A stretch of DNA of 64,000 nt from JAHFDS01 sp964593795 (GCA_964593795.1 CAZQJC010000149.1:1-64000), one strand, 5' to 3'; numbered from the stretch's first letter, positions 25,545-33,978 are shown. The notes: generated by a model from the letters alone, not told the origin. A program made the numbers and translations.

Positions 25545-26468
25545 ATGACGATCTTCTCGAAGAAGCTGATTTCCCTCGTCCTTCTCGCCGCGGCCTGCGG
25601 CGGTTCCACCGAGCCCGCGGTCGAGCTGGCGTCCGAGCCCGCGGGGCTCGACGGCAAGGCCGACACTCTGGCCACCTCTGGCCTGGCCAAGGATCCTCGC
25701 TTCATCCAGCTCCTGCAGGGCAGCGCGACCGTCATCGGCCAGCAGCTCGCGTATGGCCGCAAGGCCTCCGCGCAGGCGTGGCGCGACAACGTGGCGGCGC
25801 TCAGGAGCGGCAACGAGGCGCAGGCGCAGGCGGCGCTCGCGCAGCTCGGCGTCGATCGCGCGATCATCGCGGAGCACGGCGCGCTCGTGCGCGACCTGGT
25901 GGCGAAGTACCGCCTCACGACGCCCCTCGCCATCAAGAGCGCGTTCCGGAGCGCCTACCGCACGGCCGGCGGCGACGGCTTCGTCGGCGGCGCGATCGAG
26001 TACGAGCTCCACCAGATCGAGGACGAGGACTACACGGCGCCGACCGACGCCGAGTCGTCGTGCCTGAACGACTGCAAGATCGACGCGGCGCTCGAGGCCG
26101 AGGCGGCGTTCGTGGCGTACTGCCTCTCGCTCGCCGGCTGTGGCGCCGCTGGCCCAGCGTGGCCGATCTGCGCCGGGCTCGCGACCGCGACCTATGTGGC
26201 CGCGCTCGCCGCGATGGATGCCCACGTCGACAACTGCGTCGAGGCGTGCGAGGGCGTCGAGAGCTACTGCTCGCAGGACTCCGACTGCCCCGCGGGCGAC
26301 TTCTGCTGGACCGGCGTCCTCGGCATCGGCCACAACGAGTGCCGCGACAAGAAGGAGCTCGGACAGACCTGCTCGCGCGGCGGCCAGTGCGAGTCCGGTT
26401 GCTGCAAGTACAACCTGTTCGAGAACGCCGTCTCGCCCGTCTGCCGCCCGTCCGACAAGTGCAACTGA
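25545..26468 (+). CDS. Lipoprotein with Cys-rich C-terminal domain
   Basis: The 307-residue protein has a lipoprotein signal peptide (LLAAAC, Cys at about residue 18) and AAAAGGAG just upstream of the ATG. Residues 45-130 are helical and Ala-rich. A hydrophobic stretch with cysteines (CLNDC, YCLSLAGCGAAG) follows. The last 80 residues form a Cys-rich module (YCSQDSDCPAGDFCW, then TCSRGGQCESGCCKYN) resembling dickkopf/colipase-like or EGF-like disulfide domains found in myxobacterial surface proteins. The location is extracytoplasmic and lipid anchored; the partner is unknown. The three-hairpin repeat copy B lies 92 bases downstream, but on the other strand. Confidence 0.75.
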   Translation: MTIFSKKLISLVLLAAACGGSTEPAVELASEPAGLDGKADTLATSGLAKDPRFIQLLQGSATVIGQQLAYGRKASAQAWRDNVAALRSGNEAQAQAALAQLGVDRAIIAEHGALVRDLVAKYRLTTPLAIKSAFRSAYRTAGGDGFVGGAIEYELHQIEDEDYTAPTDAESSCLNDCKIDAALEAEAAFVAYCLSLAGCGAAGPAWPICAGLATATYVAALAAMDAHVDNCVEACEGVESYCSQDSDCPAGDFCWTGVLGIGHNECRDKKELGQTCSRGGQCESGCCKYNLFENAVSPVCRPSDKCN

Positions 26469-26560
26469 CGCGAACCAGCGCCGCGGCGAGCCAGGCTTGC
26501 CGCCAGGGCTTGGCGACGAGCCACAAGGGTTTCGCGACGTGAAGCGGGGCGCGTTCGAGC

Positions 26561-26710
26561 CGAGCGAAGCGAGGCGCAAGGGCGTAGCGAAGCGAGCGAA
26601 GCGAGCGAAGCGAAGACGCAGGGAGGGGGGCCCAGATGGGCTTGCCCATCTGGGGGAGGGGCGGTCGCGCCCCTCCTGGTGACGGCCTTCCGAGGCCGTC
26701 ACACGTCAAC
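26561..26710 (-). repeat. Three-hairpin dispersed repeat, copy B
   Basis: Read on the minus strand, this copy starts with GTTGACGTGT directly after the TAG of the pseudokinase gene. Stem 1 (26679-26688 with 26693-26702) is a perfect 10-bp hairpin whose sequence differs from copy A at four pairs, all compensated. Stem 2 is at 26655-26663 with 26668-26676, and stem 3 at 26631-26641 with 26644-26654; both keep the arms of copy A. The tail (26561-26630) carries several CTTCGCT/CGCTTCG units. On the plus strand it follows the lipoprotein gene at a distance of 92 bases, so only the minus-strand gene is adjacent. Confidence 0.85.
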
Positions 26711-27916
26711 CTAGTCCGCGGGGCGCACGACCGGCACCGCGGGATCGATGAGCCAGCCCTCGTCCGTCCGTACCACGACCTCGCGCAGCCCCATCTTCCG
26801 CAGCGTCGAGAGCGCCACGTAGACCCGGTTCGCGCCAGCCTCCGGGATCGGCCGCTCGCCTGGCCACCCCGCCTCCAGCAGGGCCTGCAGCTCCATCGCC
26901 GCGCCCGGGGCGCGCGTCTTCTGATCGATCAGCGCCGCCACCAGCCGCCGCAGCGCGCCGCGACGTTCGAGCGTGAAGCGCTCACCGGTCGGTGTCTGGT
27001 ACCAGCACGCGTCGCTCGCCACCACGAGGGCGCCGGGCCGAGCTTCCCCCGCGGGCGCCGGCTCCGGGTCGGCGGGGCGTGCATTCGCCGACAGGAACGC
27101 CGCGAGGGCGGCCGGGTCGGGCGTCGCACCGAGGACGCTCCACACGCGCGCGTACGTGTCGAGGCCCTCGTGCACGGTGACCGTGCGCTGGCCGGGCAAC
27201 GCGCCGAAGACGTGCTTCTGGAACCACTGCATCGCGGCGACGAGGGGCAGGTCCGTGGGCTCGAGGCGGCCCTGGTAGAGGCGCGCGAGGCCCGCGGGGG
27301 GATCGATGATCGGCATGAGGCCCTGCAGGAGCGTCGCGAATGACCAGAGGTCCGCGCCGGGGGTGGGCGCGGCGCCGGCGACCACCTCGGGCGCGACGCG
27401 CGCGTCGGGCGCGCCGAGGAGCTGGCCGTCCTCGCGGCAGAGCGCGACGTTGTGTCCGAGGCCGATGAGCCACAGCCGCCCGCCAGGGCCGCACAGGAGG
27501 TTGCGCAGCGACAGCCCGCCGAGGAGGTACCCTGCGGCGTGCGCCGCCACGAGGGTCTCGCCCACCGCGGCGCAGAACGCGATGGCGGCGGGATACGGCA
27601 GGCGGCTCGCCGGACGATCGGCGAAGCGCTCGAAGGCCTGATCGAGGTCGGCGGTGGCATCGCACTCGAGGGCGACGAATGGGGCGCCGTCGACCTCGCC
27701 GCGCTCGAGCAGGCGGGGGATCGCCGGGGCCGCGACGGCCTCGTGCGCCTGCGCGACGCGATCGAGGCAGGCGGCGACGCGCACGGCGTCGGCCGTCGGT
27801 GCTCCGATGATGACCAGCGAGGGGGCCCCGTTCCTGGAGCAGCTGTAGAGGTGGAACGCCCCGCTCGCCCGGAGCGGCATCGGAGACCCGAACCGCCCCA
27901 GCCACGCTCCGTCCAT
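26711..27916 (-). CDS. Pseudokinase fused to a C-terminal winged-helix DNA-binding domain
   Basis: The 401-residue protein has a kinase-like N-terminal domain (about residues 15-250). The expected HRDLKPxN motif is replaced by GGLSLRNLL and DFG by GLGHN, while an APE-like element (RVAPEVVAG) and a late helix with DLWSFATLLQG remain. It should therefore bind but not phosphorylate. Residues about 300-400 match OmpR/SARP-type winged helices, with WYQTPTGERFTLERR, LLEAGWPGERPIPEAGANR and VYVALSTLRKMGL. A one-protein transcription regulator with a pseudokinase sensor is the simplest reading. It is transcribed divergently from dnaE2; the 73-base gap holds the LexA-like box and a hexamer array. Confidence 0.75.
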   Translation of the reverse strand: MDGAWLGRFGSPMPLRASGAFHLYSCSRNGAPSLVIIGAPTADAVRVAACLDRVAQAHEAVAAPAIPRLLERGEVDGAPFVALECDATADLDQAFERFADRPASRLPYPAAIAFCAAVGETLVAAHAAGYLLGGLSLRNLLCGPGGRLWLIGLGHNVALCREDGQLLGAPDARVAPEVVAGAAPTPGADLWSFATLLQGLMPIIDPPAGLARLYQGRLEPTDLPLVAAMQWFQKHVFGALPGQRTVTVHEGLDTYARVWSVLGATPDPAALAAFLSANARPADPEPAPAGEARPGALVVASDACWYQTPTGERFTLERRGALRRLVAALIDQKTRAPGAAMELQALLEAGWPGERPIPEAGANRVYVALSTLRKMGLREVVVRTDEGWLIDPAVPVVRPAD

Positions 27917-27941
27917 CCGTCCATCCTAGAGCCGCTCGGAC

Positions 27942-27959
27942 GAGCACGAGCACGCGCAC
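27942..27959 (+). repeat. Short GAGCAC hexamer array upstream of dnaE2
   Basis: Two perfect GAGCAC units and one GCGCAC unit end 14 bases before the dnaE2 LexA-like box. Their placement mirrors the array before imuB. Confidence 0.8.
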
Positions 27960-27973
27960 GATTGTCTGGCATA

Positions 27974-27989
27974 CTGGGCATGCGTTCAG
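27974..27989 (+). promoter_or_regulatory. LexA-like operator abutting the dnaE2 start codon
   Basis: CTGGGCATGCGTTCAG fits the same CTG-N7-GTTCAG pattern as the imuA and imuB boxes. Its last base is followed directly by the ATG at 27990. A possible -10 (CATACT, 27970-27975) overlaps its left edge. If that -10 is used, the leader would be fewer than ten bases long. Confidence 0.65.
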
Positions 27990-30900
27990 ATGTACGCCGA
28001 GCTTCGCTGCAAGACGGCCTTCTCGTTCCTGCGCGGGGCCTCCGCGCCGGAGGCGCTGGCGGAGCGCGCGGCGGAGCTCGGGTTGCCCGCGGTGGCGCTG
28101 GTCGACGCCGACGGCGTCTATGGCGCGCCGCGGCTGCACAAGGCGGCGAGGAAGCTGGGGCTTCGCGCGATCGTCGGCGCGGAGGCCTGGATCGCGGGGC
28201 ACCCGGTCGCGCTCCTGTGCGAGAGCTCCCGCGGGTATCGAAACCTCTGTCGCCTGCTGACCGACGGCAAGCTCCGCCGCGGCCACGTGCACAAGGGCCA
28301 CCCCGAGCGCGTGCCGGACGCCCTCGGGTGGACGGACCTCGAGGCGCACGCCGAGGGCCTGCACGTGCTCTCGGGCGGCGGCGAGGGCGCGTTCGGCGCC
28401 GCGCTCGATCGCGGAGACGGCGACGCGGCGGCGGCGGCGCTCGATCGCCTGGTCGGAATATTCGGAAAGGCGAATGTATCCGTCGAGCTGCAGCTCCACC
28501 TCGACGAGGTGGAGGATCGCAGGAACGCGGCGGCGGTCGCGCTCGCGCGGCGGCATCGGCTGCCGGTCGTGGCGACCAACGACGTGCGCTTCGCGCGGCC
28601 CGCGGACGCGCTGCGCTTCGACGTCCTGACCTGCCTCGCCGAAGGGACCACGATCGATCGCGCGGGCACGCGCCTTTGCGCCAACGCCGAGCGCCGGCTC
28701 AAGTCTCCGGCGGAGATGCGCGCGCTGTTCCGCGATCTGCCCGAGGCGGTGGAGAACGCGGGCGCGCTCGGCGATCGGCTCGCGTTCTCGCTCGAGGACC
28801 TCGGCTATCGCTTTCCGGACTACCCGCTGCCGCCCGGCGAGAGCGCGACGTCCTTCCTGCGCCGGGTCGTCCTCGAGCGGGCGCCATCGCGCTTCCGGCC
28901 GTTCTCCCCCAGGGTGCGCGCGCAGCTCGATCGCGAGCTCACGCTCATCGGCAAGCTGGGCCTCGAGGGCTACTTCCTCATCGTGTGGGACCTCGTGGAG
29001 CTCTGTCGCCGCGAGCGCATCCTCGCGCAGGGGCGCGGGAGCGCCGCCAACTCCGCCGTGTGCTTCGCGCTCGGCATCACCGCGTGCGACCCGGTCAAGA
29101 TGGACCTCCTGTTCGAGCGCTTCCTGTCGGAGGAGCGCGGCGAGTGGCCGGACATCGACATCGACCTGCCGAGCGGGGACGCGCGCGAGCGCGTGATCCA
29201 GCACGTCTACACCAAGTACGGCGAGCGCGGCGCGGCGATGACGGCGAACGTCATCACCTACCGCGGGCGGAGCGCGGTGCGCGACGCGGGCAAGGTGCTC
29301 GGGCTCGATCCCGAGGCGCTCGGGCGCCTCTCGGGTCTGCTCAACCGCTACGAGTTCGGCGCTCAGGCCTCGGAGGAGGTCGCGCCGATGCTGCGCGCGG
29401 CGGGCTTCGATCCCGACGCGCCTCGTGTTCGTGCGTTCGCGCGCCTCGCGATCGAGCTGCAGGATCTGCCGCGCCACCTCGGCCAGCACTCGGGCGGCAT
29501 GGTGATCGCGGCCGGGCGCCTCGACGAGGTGGTGCCGCTCGAGCCGGCGAGCATGCCGGGGCGCGTGGTCGTGCAGTGGGACAAGGAGGACTGCGCGGAC
29601 CTCGGGCTCATCAAGGTCGACCTGCTCGGGCTCGGGATGATGGCGGTGCTCGCGACGTGCCTCGACGAGGTGCCGCGCTGCGACCACGTGCCGCTGGATC
29701 TGGCGGCGATCCCGCACGACGACCCGGGCGTCTTCCGGATGCTGCAGAAGGCCGACACGGTGGGCCTCTTCCAGGTCGAGAGCCGCGCGCAGATGGCGAC
29801 CTTGCCGCGCCTGCACCCGGAGACGTTCTACGACCTCGTGGTGGAGGTCGCGCTCATCCGGCCCGGGCCGATCGTGGGGCAGATGGTGCACCCTTACCTG
29901 CGGCGGCGTCGCAAGCGCGAGGAGGTCCGCTACGCGCACCCGTGCCTCGAGCCGATCCTCGCGCGCACGCTCGGGGTGCCGCTCTTCCAGGAGCAGGTGA
30001 TGCGCATGGCGATGGAGGCCGCGGGGTTCTCCGGCGGGCAGGCGGAGGAGCTGCGCCGCGCGATGGGCTTCAAGCGCTCGGAGGCGCGCATGAAGGCGCT
30101 CGAGACGCAGCTCTACGAGGGCATGGCGGCGCGCGGGATCGTGGGCGAGGTCGCCGCGGAGATCGTCCAGCACATCACGTCGTTCGCGCTGTATGGCTTC
30201 CCCGAGTCGCACGCGATCAGCTTCGCGCTCATCGCGTACGCGAGCGCGTACCTCAAGCTGCACCACCCCGCGGTGTTCGTCGCCGCGCTGCTCGACGCGT
30301 GGCCGATGGGCTTTTACCACCCGGCGACGATCGTCAAGGACGCGCAGCGACACGGCGTGCGCGTGCTGCCGGTGGACGTCGTGCGGTCCGAGGAGTCGTG
30401 CCGCGCGCTGCCGTCCGAGGCGCCCGGGCGCGCGAGCCACACGCTGCGCCTCGGGCTCAAGTACGTGCGCGGGCTGCGGCAGGAGGCGGCCCGCGAGATC
30501 GTATCCGCGCGAGCGCATGCGTTCGAGTCCGTGGGCGACCTCGTGCGTCGCTGCCCGGGCCTGCGCAAGGACGAGCTCGACGCGCTCGCGGAGTCGGGCG
30601 CGCTGGCCTCGCTCGGCGCGACCCGGCGCGACGCGCTCTGGCAGGTGAGCGCGCTCGCGGACGCGCGCGGCACGCTGTTCGACGGCGCGGCCGGGCAGGG
30701 CGCCTCGCCGCTCTCGGACATGTCGCTCGACGAGCGCATCGAGGCCGACTACCGCAACGTCGGCGTCACGGTGGGGCCACACCCGCTCGCGCGGCTGCGG
30801 CCGCGGCTCGCGGCCGAGGGGGTCGTGACGGCGCGCGCGCTCGAGGACGTGCCCGATGGCGCGCGGGTGGCGGTGGCCGGCGTGGTCATCGTGCGGCAGC

Positions 30901-31136
30901 GGCCGGGCACCGCGAAGGGCTTCTTCTTCCTCACGCTCGAGGACGAGACGGGGCTTTCGAGCGCGATCGTGACGCCGCAGCGGTTCGAGGCCCACAAGCG
31001 CCTGCTCGGCGGCGCCCCCGCGATGATCGTCGAGGGCGTCCTGCAGCGCACCGACGGCACGCTCAACGTGCGCGGCGATCGCTTCCGTCCGCTCTTGCTC
31101 GGCGATCGCGCGCCGCCCTCACGCGACTTCCACTGA
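27990..31136 (+). CDS. dnaE2: Error-prone DNA polymerase III alpha subunit DnaE2 (ImuC)
   Basis: This 1048-residue C-family polymerase is the catalytic part of the ImuA-ImuB-DnaE2 mutasome. The start MYAELRCKTAFSFLRGAS is the standard DnaE2 N-terminus and begins a PHP domain with degenerate metal ligands. The polymerase core has GRGSAANSAVCFALGIT, then PDIDIDLPSGD near residues 386-396 with the catalytic aspartates. Fingers and thumb motifs follow (YGFPESHAISFALIAYASA near 730). The C-terminus is an OB fold (VAVAGVVIVRQRPGTAKG) ending in RDFH. No alpha-subunit clamp motif can be assigned with certainty by eye. The gene is alone downstream of its own LexA-like box, not in an operon with imuB. 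Confidence 0.95.
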   Translation: MYAELRCKTAFSFLRGASAPEALAERAAELGLPAVALVDADGVYGAPRLHKAARKLGLRAIVGAEAWIAGHPVALLCESSRGYRNLCRLLTDGKLRRGHVHKGHPERVPDALGWTDLEAHAEGLHVLSGGGEGAFGAALDRGDGDAAAAALDRLVGIFGKANVSVELQLHLDEVEDRRNAAAVALARRHRLPVVATNDVRFARPADALRFDVLTCLAEGTTIDRAGTRLCANAERRLKSPAEMRALFRDLPEAVENAGALGDRLAFSLEDLGYRFPDYPLPPGESATSFLRRVVLERAPSRFRPFSPRVRAQLDRELTLIGKLGLEGYFLIVWDLVELCRRERILAQGRGSAANSAVCFALGITACDPVKMDLLFERFLSEERGEWPDIDIDLPSGDARERVIQHVYTKYGERGAAMTANVITYRGRSAVRDAGKVLGLDPEALGRLSGLLNRYEFGAQASEEVAPMLRAAGFDPDAPRVRAFARLAIELQDLPRHLGQHSGGMVIAAGRLDEVVPLEPASMPGRVVVQWDKEDCADLGLIKVDLLGLGMMAVLATCLDEVPRCDHVPLDLAAIPHDDPGVFRMLQKADTVGLFQVESRAQMATLPRLHPETFYDLVVEVALIRPGPIVGQMVHPYLRRRRKREEVRYAHPCLEPILARTLGVPLFQEQVMRMAMEAAGFSGGQAEELRRAMGFKRSEARMKALETQLYEGMAARGIVGEVAAEIVQHITSFALYGFPESHAISFALIAYASAYLKLHHPAVFVAALLDAWPMGFYHPATIVKDAQRHGVRVLPVDVVRSEESCRALPSEAPGRASHTLRLGLKYVRGLRQEAAREIVSARAHAFESVGDLVRRCPGLRKDELDALAESGALASLGATRRDALWQVSALADARGTLFDGAAGQGASPLSDMSLDERIEADYRNVGVTVGPHPLARLRPRLAAEGVVTARALEDVPDGARVAVAGVVIVRQRPGTAKGFFFLTLEDETGLSSAIVTPQRFEAHKRLLGGAPAMIVEGVLQRTDGTLNVRGDRFRPLLLGDRAPPSRDFH

Positions 31137-31141
31137 GGGCC

Positions 31142-31867
31142 TCACTCCTCCGGAGCGGTCATCCGCACGTCCGTGCCGAACGTCGGGGCTTCGATCGGCA
31201 CCACCTCGGCCCAGAGCGCGGTCGCGCAGCCGTGGGGCGGGTTCTTCGGTGCGCCGCGATCACGGCGATCGCGGCACGTCTTGGCGTCGCCGCCCTGCGC
31301 CACCGTGATCTCCCGGCCGGGCACGCGCACGCGCCACGCGCCCATCACGAGCGCGGTCACGAGGTGCGTCGCGCGGCCGCAGTCGCCCTGGAACTCGCGG
31401 GTGGTGACGCCGCGACGCCCCGTGCGGTAGACGCCCTGCGCGTCGGCGGTGAGCTCGAAGATGCCGTGCTCGGCGAGGACCCTCTCGAGCGGCTGCGCGG
31501 ACAGGGGCGCGAGGCCGCGCGCGAGGCCGGCGTCGGTCACGCGGTGGCGTTCGGGCGGACGATCCATCCGCTTGTACGAATATTTCCCCGGGATGCGGCA
31601 CTGTCGCAGGACCTCGACGTCGCAACCGACCGCGTGCACGGCCATCAGGCCCCGGTCGATGATCCAGTCCACCGGCGGGTTCACGCCGGGCGGCAGCTCC
31701 ACCAGGATCGGCCGCAAGGGGCCATCGGGCTGGCGGCAGGTGGGTGCGCGCTTGCTCCCGCCTGCGGCGAAGGCGCCGGGCGTGGGGTCCGGGGCGGTGT
31801 CGGGGCGTGGCTTGGGCGGCGCCGCGCAGGCCGCGAGCGACATCACGAGGGCCACGCGTCGGTGCAC
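31142..31867 (-). CDS. Hypothetical lipoprotein of 241 residues
   Basis: The GTG at 31867 starts a short signal peptide with a lipobox-like LAACA, followed by a Pro/Asp-rich linker. The folded part contains several cysteines (PTCRQPDG, VGCDVEVLRQC, GDCGRATH, KTCRDR and HGCATAL). These suggest disulfide bonds in an extracytoplasmic protein. The sequence TREFQGDCGRATHLVTAL is the most distinctive segment. No family is recognised. It is convergent with dnaE2, with five bases between the stops. Confidence 0.7.
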   Translation of the reverse strand: MHRRVALVMSLAACAAPPKPRPDTAPDPTPGAFAAGGSKRAPTCRQPDGPLRPILVELPPGVNPPVDWIIDRGLMAVHAVGCDVEVLRQCRIPGKYSYKRMDRPPERHRVTDAGLARGLAPLSAQPLERVLAEHGIFELTADAQGVYRTGRRGVTTREFQGDCGRATHLVTALVMGAWRVRVPGREITVAQGGDAKTCRDRRDRGAPKNPPHGCATALWAEVVPIEAPTFGTDVRMTAPEE

Positions 31868-31911
31868 GGGCGGAATCTAACCCCAAGGCTCACCTCGGTT
31901 GATACCGTTTC

Positions 31912-32011
31912 GAGCCCGAGCCCCAGCCCGAGCCCGAGCCCGATCGGATCCGGAACGGGCTCGGGCTCCGCTTGCCTCGCAAGCTGGGCTCGGGCTCCGC
32001 TTGCTTCGCAA
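31912..32011 (+). repeat. GAGCCC array and 26-bp direct repeat
   Basis: Five GAGCCC-type units (31912-31941, the third degenerate) are followed by two direct 26-bp repeats at 31957-31982 and 31986-32011. These begin GGGCTCGGGCTCCGCTTGC and differ at one base. Their GGGCTC parts are complementary to the GAGCCC array, so the region can fold into a large stem-loop. It lies between divergent genes and holds no coding sequence. Confidence 0.8.
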
Positions 32012-32136
32012 TCTAGGCTCGTGGGATCAACTCACGCGAGCGCTGGGACGAGTCCGAACCCACATCGATACGCGAGCGCTCCGGAATCCGGCGAAGCCGG
32101 CAGCCCGCAGCTCGAAGCCCGGGTAGTCTCCTCATC

Positions 32137-32853
32137 GTGCGCAAGCTCACCGACGACCGCGCCCTCTACGAGGCCTTGCTCGGGGACGCGCGCGAGCCGC
32201 GTGCGGAGGCTCGGGTCGCGGTCAGGGCCCTCGGCCGCCGTGGCATCCGCGCGCCCTCCACGATCGTGGAGCCGTGTGCCGGGCACGCCCCCCACGGTGA
32301 CGAGCTCGCCCGCGCGGGCCATCGCGTGCTGGCGGTGGACCTCTCACCCGCCATGCTCGCGGGCGCGCGGCGCGCGCACCCGCTCCGCGCCGACGCGTGC
32401 GCGATGCCGATCCGCACCGGCGTCGCCGACGCGGTCCTGCTCGCCTTCGAGGCGCTGGCCCTCTTCGTGGATGACGCGGCGCTCCTGGCGCTCCTAGGTG
32501 AGTGCGCGCGCGTCCTGCGGCCCGACGACCGCCTGCTGGTCGACCTCGAGGAGCCCGGCTGGGCGACCGGTGACGTGCCCTCGCGCGCCCACACCTACCA
32601 TCGCGAGCGCGCGGGCGACGCGCGCGCGGAGTTCATCGAGCACCCGGTCGACTGGCGGCGCGGCACGCAGCGCTTCGAGGTGCGCGGCCGGGATCGGCGC
32701 GGCGCCTTCCGCGAGGAGAGCGTGCTCCGCTTGCTCGATCCGGCGCAGGTGGCGCTGGTCGCGCGCGCGACAGGCGCCTTCGTACCGGACGGCCAGGCGA
32801 TCCAGGCGCGGGACCCGCTGCGGCTGTGGGTGATCCTCCGCCGCACGCCGTGA
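32137..32853 (+). CDS. Class I SAM-dependent methyltransferase
   Basis: The 238-residue protein has the Rossmann SAM fold: motif I IVEPCAGHAPHGDELARAG near residue 43, an acidic end of strand 2 (VLAVDLSPAML), DACAMPI, and a motif IV/V region with LLAFEALALF and ARVLRPDDRLLVDLEEPG. The second half carries substrate-binding strands of a Methyltransf_25/11 type enzyme. Motif I lacks the usual GxGxG and has EPCAGHAP instead, as in some small-molecule methylases. The substrate is unknown. The GTG at 32137 is the best start. The next gene follows after 44 bases. Confidence 0.82.
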   Translation: MRKLTDDRALYEALLGDAREPRAEARVAVRALGRRGIRAPSTIVEPCAGHAPHGDELARAGHRVLAVDLSPAMLAGARRAHPLRADACAMPIRTGVADAVLLAFEALALFVDDAALLALLGECARVLRPDDRLLVDLEEPGWATGDVPSRAHTYHRERAGDARAEFIEHPVDWRRGTQRFEVRGRDRRGAFREESVLRLLDPAQVALVARATGAFVPDGQAIQARDPLRLWVILRRTP

Positions 32854-32897
32854 TAGCTTCCGCCCGCGTCGACTGGACGCATCACGAGGGGGACGAC

Positions 32898-33473
32898 ATG
32901 AGGCACGGCATCGCGTTGGCAGTGGGATTCGGGCTCTGCATGATGGGCGGCACGGTGCGCGCGGACGACAAGCCGGCCGCGAAGCCGGCCGCTGGCGCGC
33001 CGGCGATGGAGGTGCCCAAGCCGGCGCCCGAGATGGACCAGCTCAAGCAGATGGCACGCAGCCAGAGCTGCAGCGGCAAGATGTTCGCGTCCCCGATGGG
33101 GCCCGAGGGTCCCATGAAGGGCAAGATCTCCATCAAGTCCGACCTCGGCGGGTTCTGGTATGCGATGCGCTGGGACGGCGCGAAGAGCAAGACCATGCCG
33201 GCCATGTCGGCCTCGTGCCTGTGGGGCTACGACGGCGGCAAGAAGGCGTTCACCGAGGCCTGCGCCGACTCGATGGGCGGCATCGCCCACGGCTCGTCGA
33301 AGGGCTGGGAGGGCGACAAGTGGGTCTGGGAGGAGGACAACCTGGTGATGGGCCAGAAGTTCAAGAGCCACACCACGATCACCAAGGGCAAGGGCAAGGA
33401 GGTCAAGGTGACCTCGGACATGGTGGGGCCGGACGGCAAGGCGATGCCGCTCTGGGAGACCACCTGCAAGTAG
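32898..33473 (+). CDS. Small secreted hypothetical protein (191 aa)
   Basis: The ATG at 32898 follows a GGGGGAC and starts a signal peptide cleaved near VRADDKP. An Ala/Lys/Pro linker comes next, then a compact domain of about 130 residues with four cysteines (SCSGKMF, ASCLWGYDGG, EACADSMGG, ETTCK). It is rich in Met, Trp and Gly strands such as GGFWYAMRWDG. This is reminiscent of DUF1579-type beta proteins, but that is only a resemblance. Location is probably periplasmic. Confidence 0.7.
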   Translation: MRHGIALAVGFGLCMMGGTVRADDKPAAKPAAGAPAMEVPKPAPEMDQLKQMARSQSCSGKMFASPMGPEGPMKGKISIKSDLGGFWYAMRWDGAKSKTMPAMSASCLWGYDGGKKAFTEACADSMGGIAHGSSKGWEGDKWVWEEDNLVMGQKFKSHTTITKGKGKEVKVTSDMVGPDGKAMPLWETTCK

Positions 33474-33560
33474 CGTCCGGCCGGCCACGCCGGGCTTGAC
33501 ATCGCCAGGCGGATCGCACACATACTGCGGGCCTTTCAGAAGGAACCGAGGAAAAGTCGA

Positions 33561-33806
33561 ATGGAACCACGCAAGGGTGCGCCGCGGGCGCAGGGCAGTG
33601 ACCAGGCTCCGGGGATGGCCCCGGGTGGCGACGCGCCGGCAGCGCCGGCGGCGCCGTCGAACCGTCAGCCCAAGAAGAGCCACGAGCAGCGCCTCTCCGA
33701 GGTGTTCATGCGCCTGCCGCTCCCGATCGCGGAGCGGAAGTTCCGCGCCGGCATGCGCCGGCTCGCCGGACGCGGTCGTCGTCCCGGCGGCGGCGGTCGC
33801 AAGTAG
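33561..33806 (+). CDS. Small basic hypothetical protein (81 aa)
   Basis: A GAGGAAAA lies shortly upstream of the ATG. The protein has a low-complexity Pro/Ala/Gly N-terminal half, then a basic helix-forming segment (KKSHEQRLSEVFMRLPLPIAERKFRAGMRRL) and a GRGRRPGGGGRK tail. The RG-rich end suggests nucleic-acid binding. No family is recognised. Confidence 0.55.
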   Translation: MEPRKGAPRAQGSDQAPGMAPGGDAPAAPAAPSNRQPKKSHEQRLSEVFMRLPLPIAERKFRAGMRRLAGRGRRPGGGGRK

Positions 33807-33816
33807 GTAGCCTCCC

Positions 33817-33834
33817 GGGGGCGCTCGCGCCCCC
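33817..33834. terminator. GC hairpin after the small basic protein gene
   Basis: GGGGGCGC (33817-33824) and GCGCCCCC (33827-33834) form a strong stem ten bases after the stop at 33806. It is a terminator candidate for the plus-strand genes, without a T-tract. Confidence 0.4.
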
Positions 33835-33846
33835 GCAGCCTCTCCG

Positions 33847-33945
33847 CTACCGCATCCCCAGCTCTCGCCGCAGTCCCTCGAACCCCGCTCGGATGGCGTC
33901 CGGGCGGCGGGCCATATGCATTCGTACGTGCGGATATCTTGGTTC
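33847..33945 (-). pseudogene. Short 3' remnant, possibly of an aminotransferase gene
   Basis: On the minus strand a frame ending in TAG at 33847-33849 reads YPHVRMHMARRPDAI, then GFEGLRRELGM. This looks like the C-terminal helix of a PLP-dependent aminotransferase. There is no upstream coding sequence in frame, since the Gld-like operon ends at 33979. If it is not chance, only about 32 codons survive. Confidence 0.25.
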
Positions 33946-33978
33946 GTGAGGGGAGCCCGAGCGCCCTCGGAGGGCGTG

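Noticed and set aside
26982..30995. Minus-strand open frame of over 1,300 codons antisense to dnaE2
   Set aside because: It is a shadow of dnaE2 and of the pseudokinase gene; no recognisable motifs.
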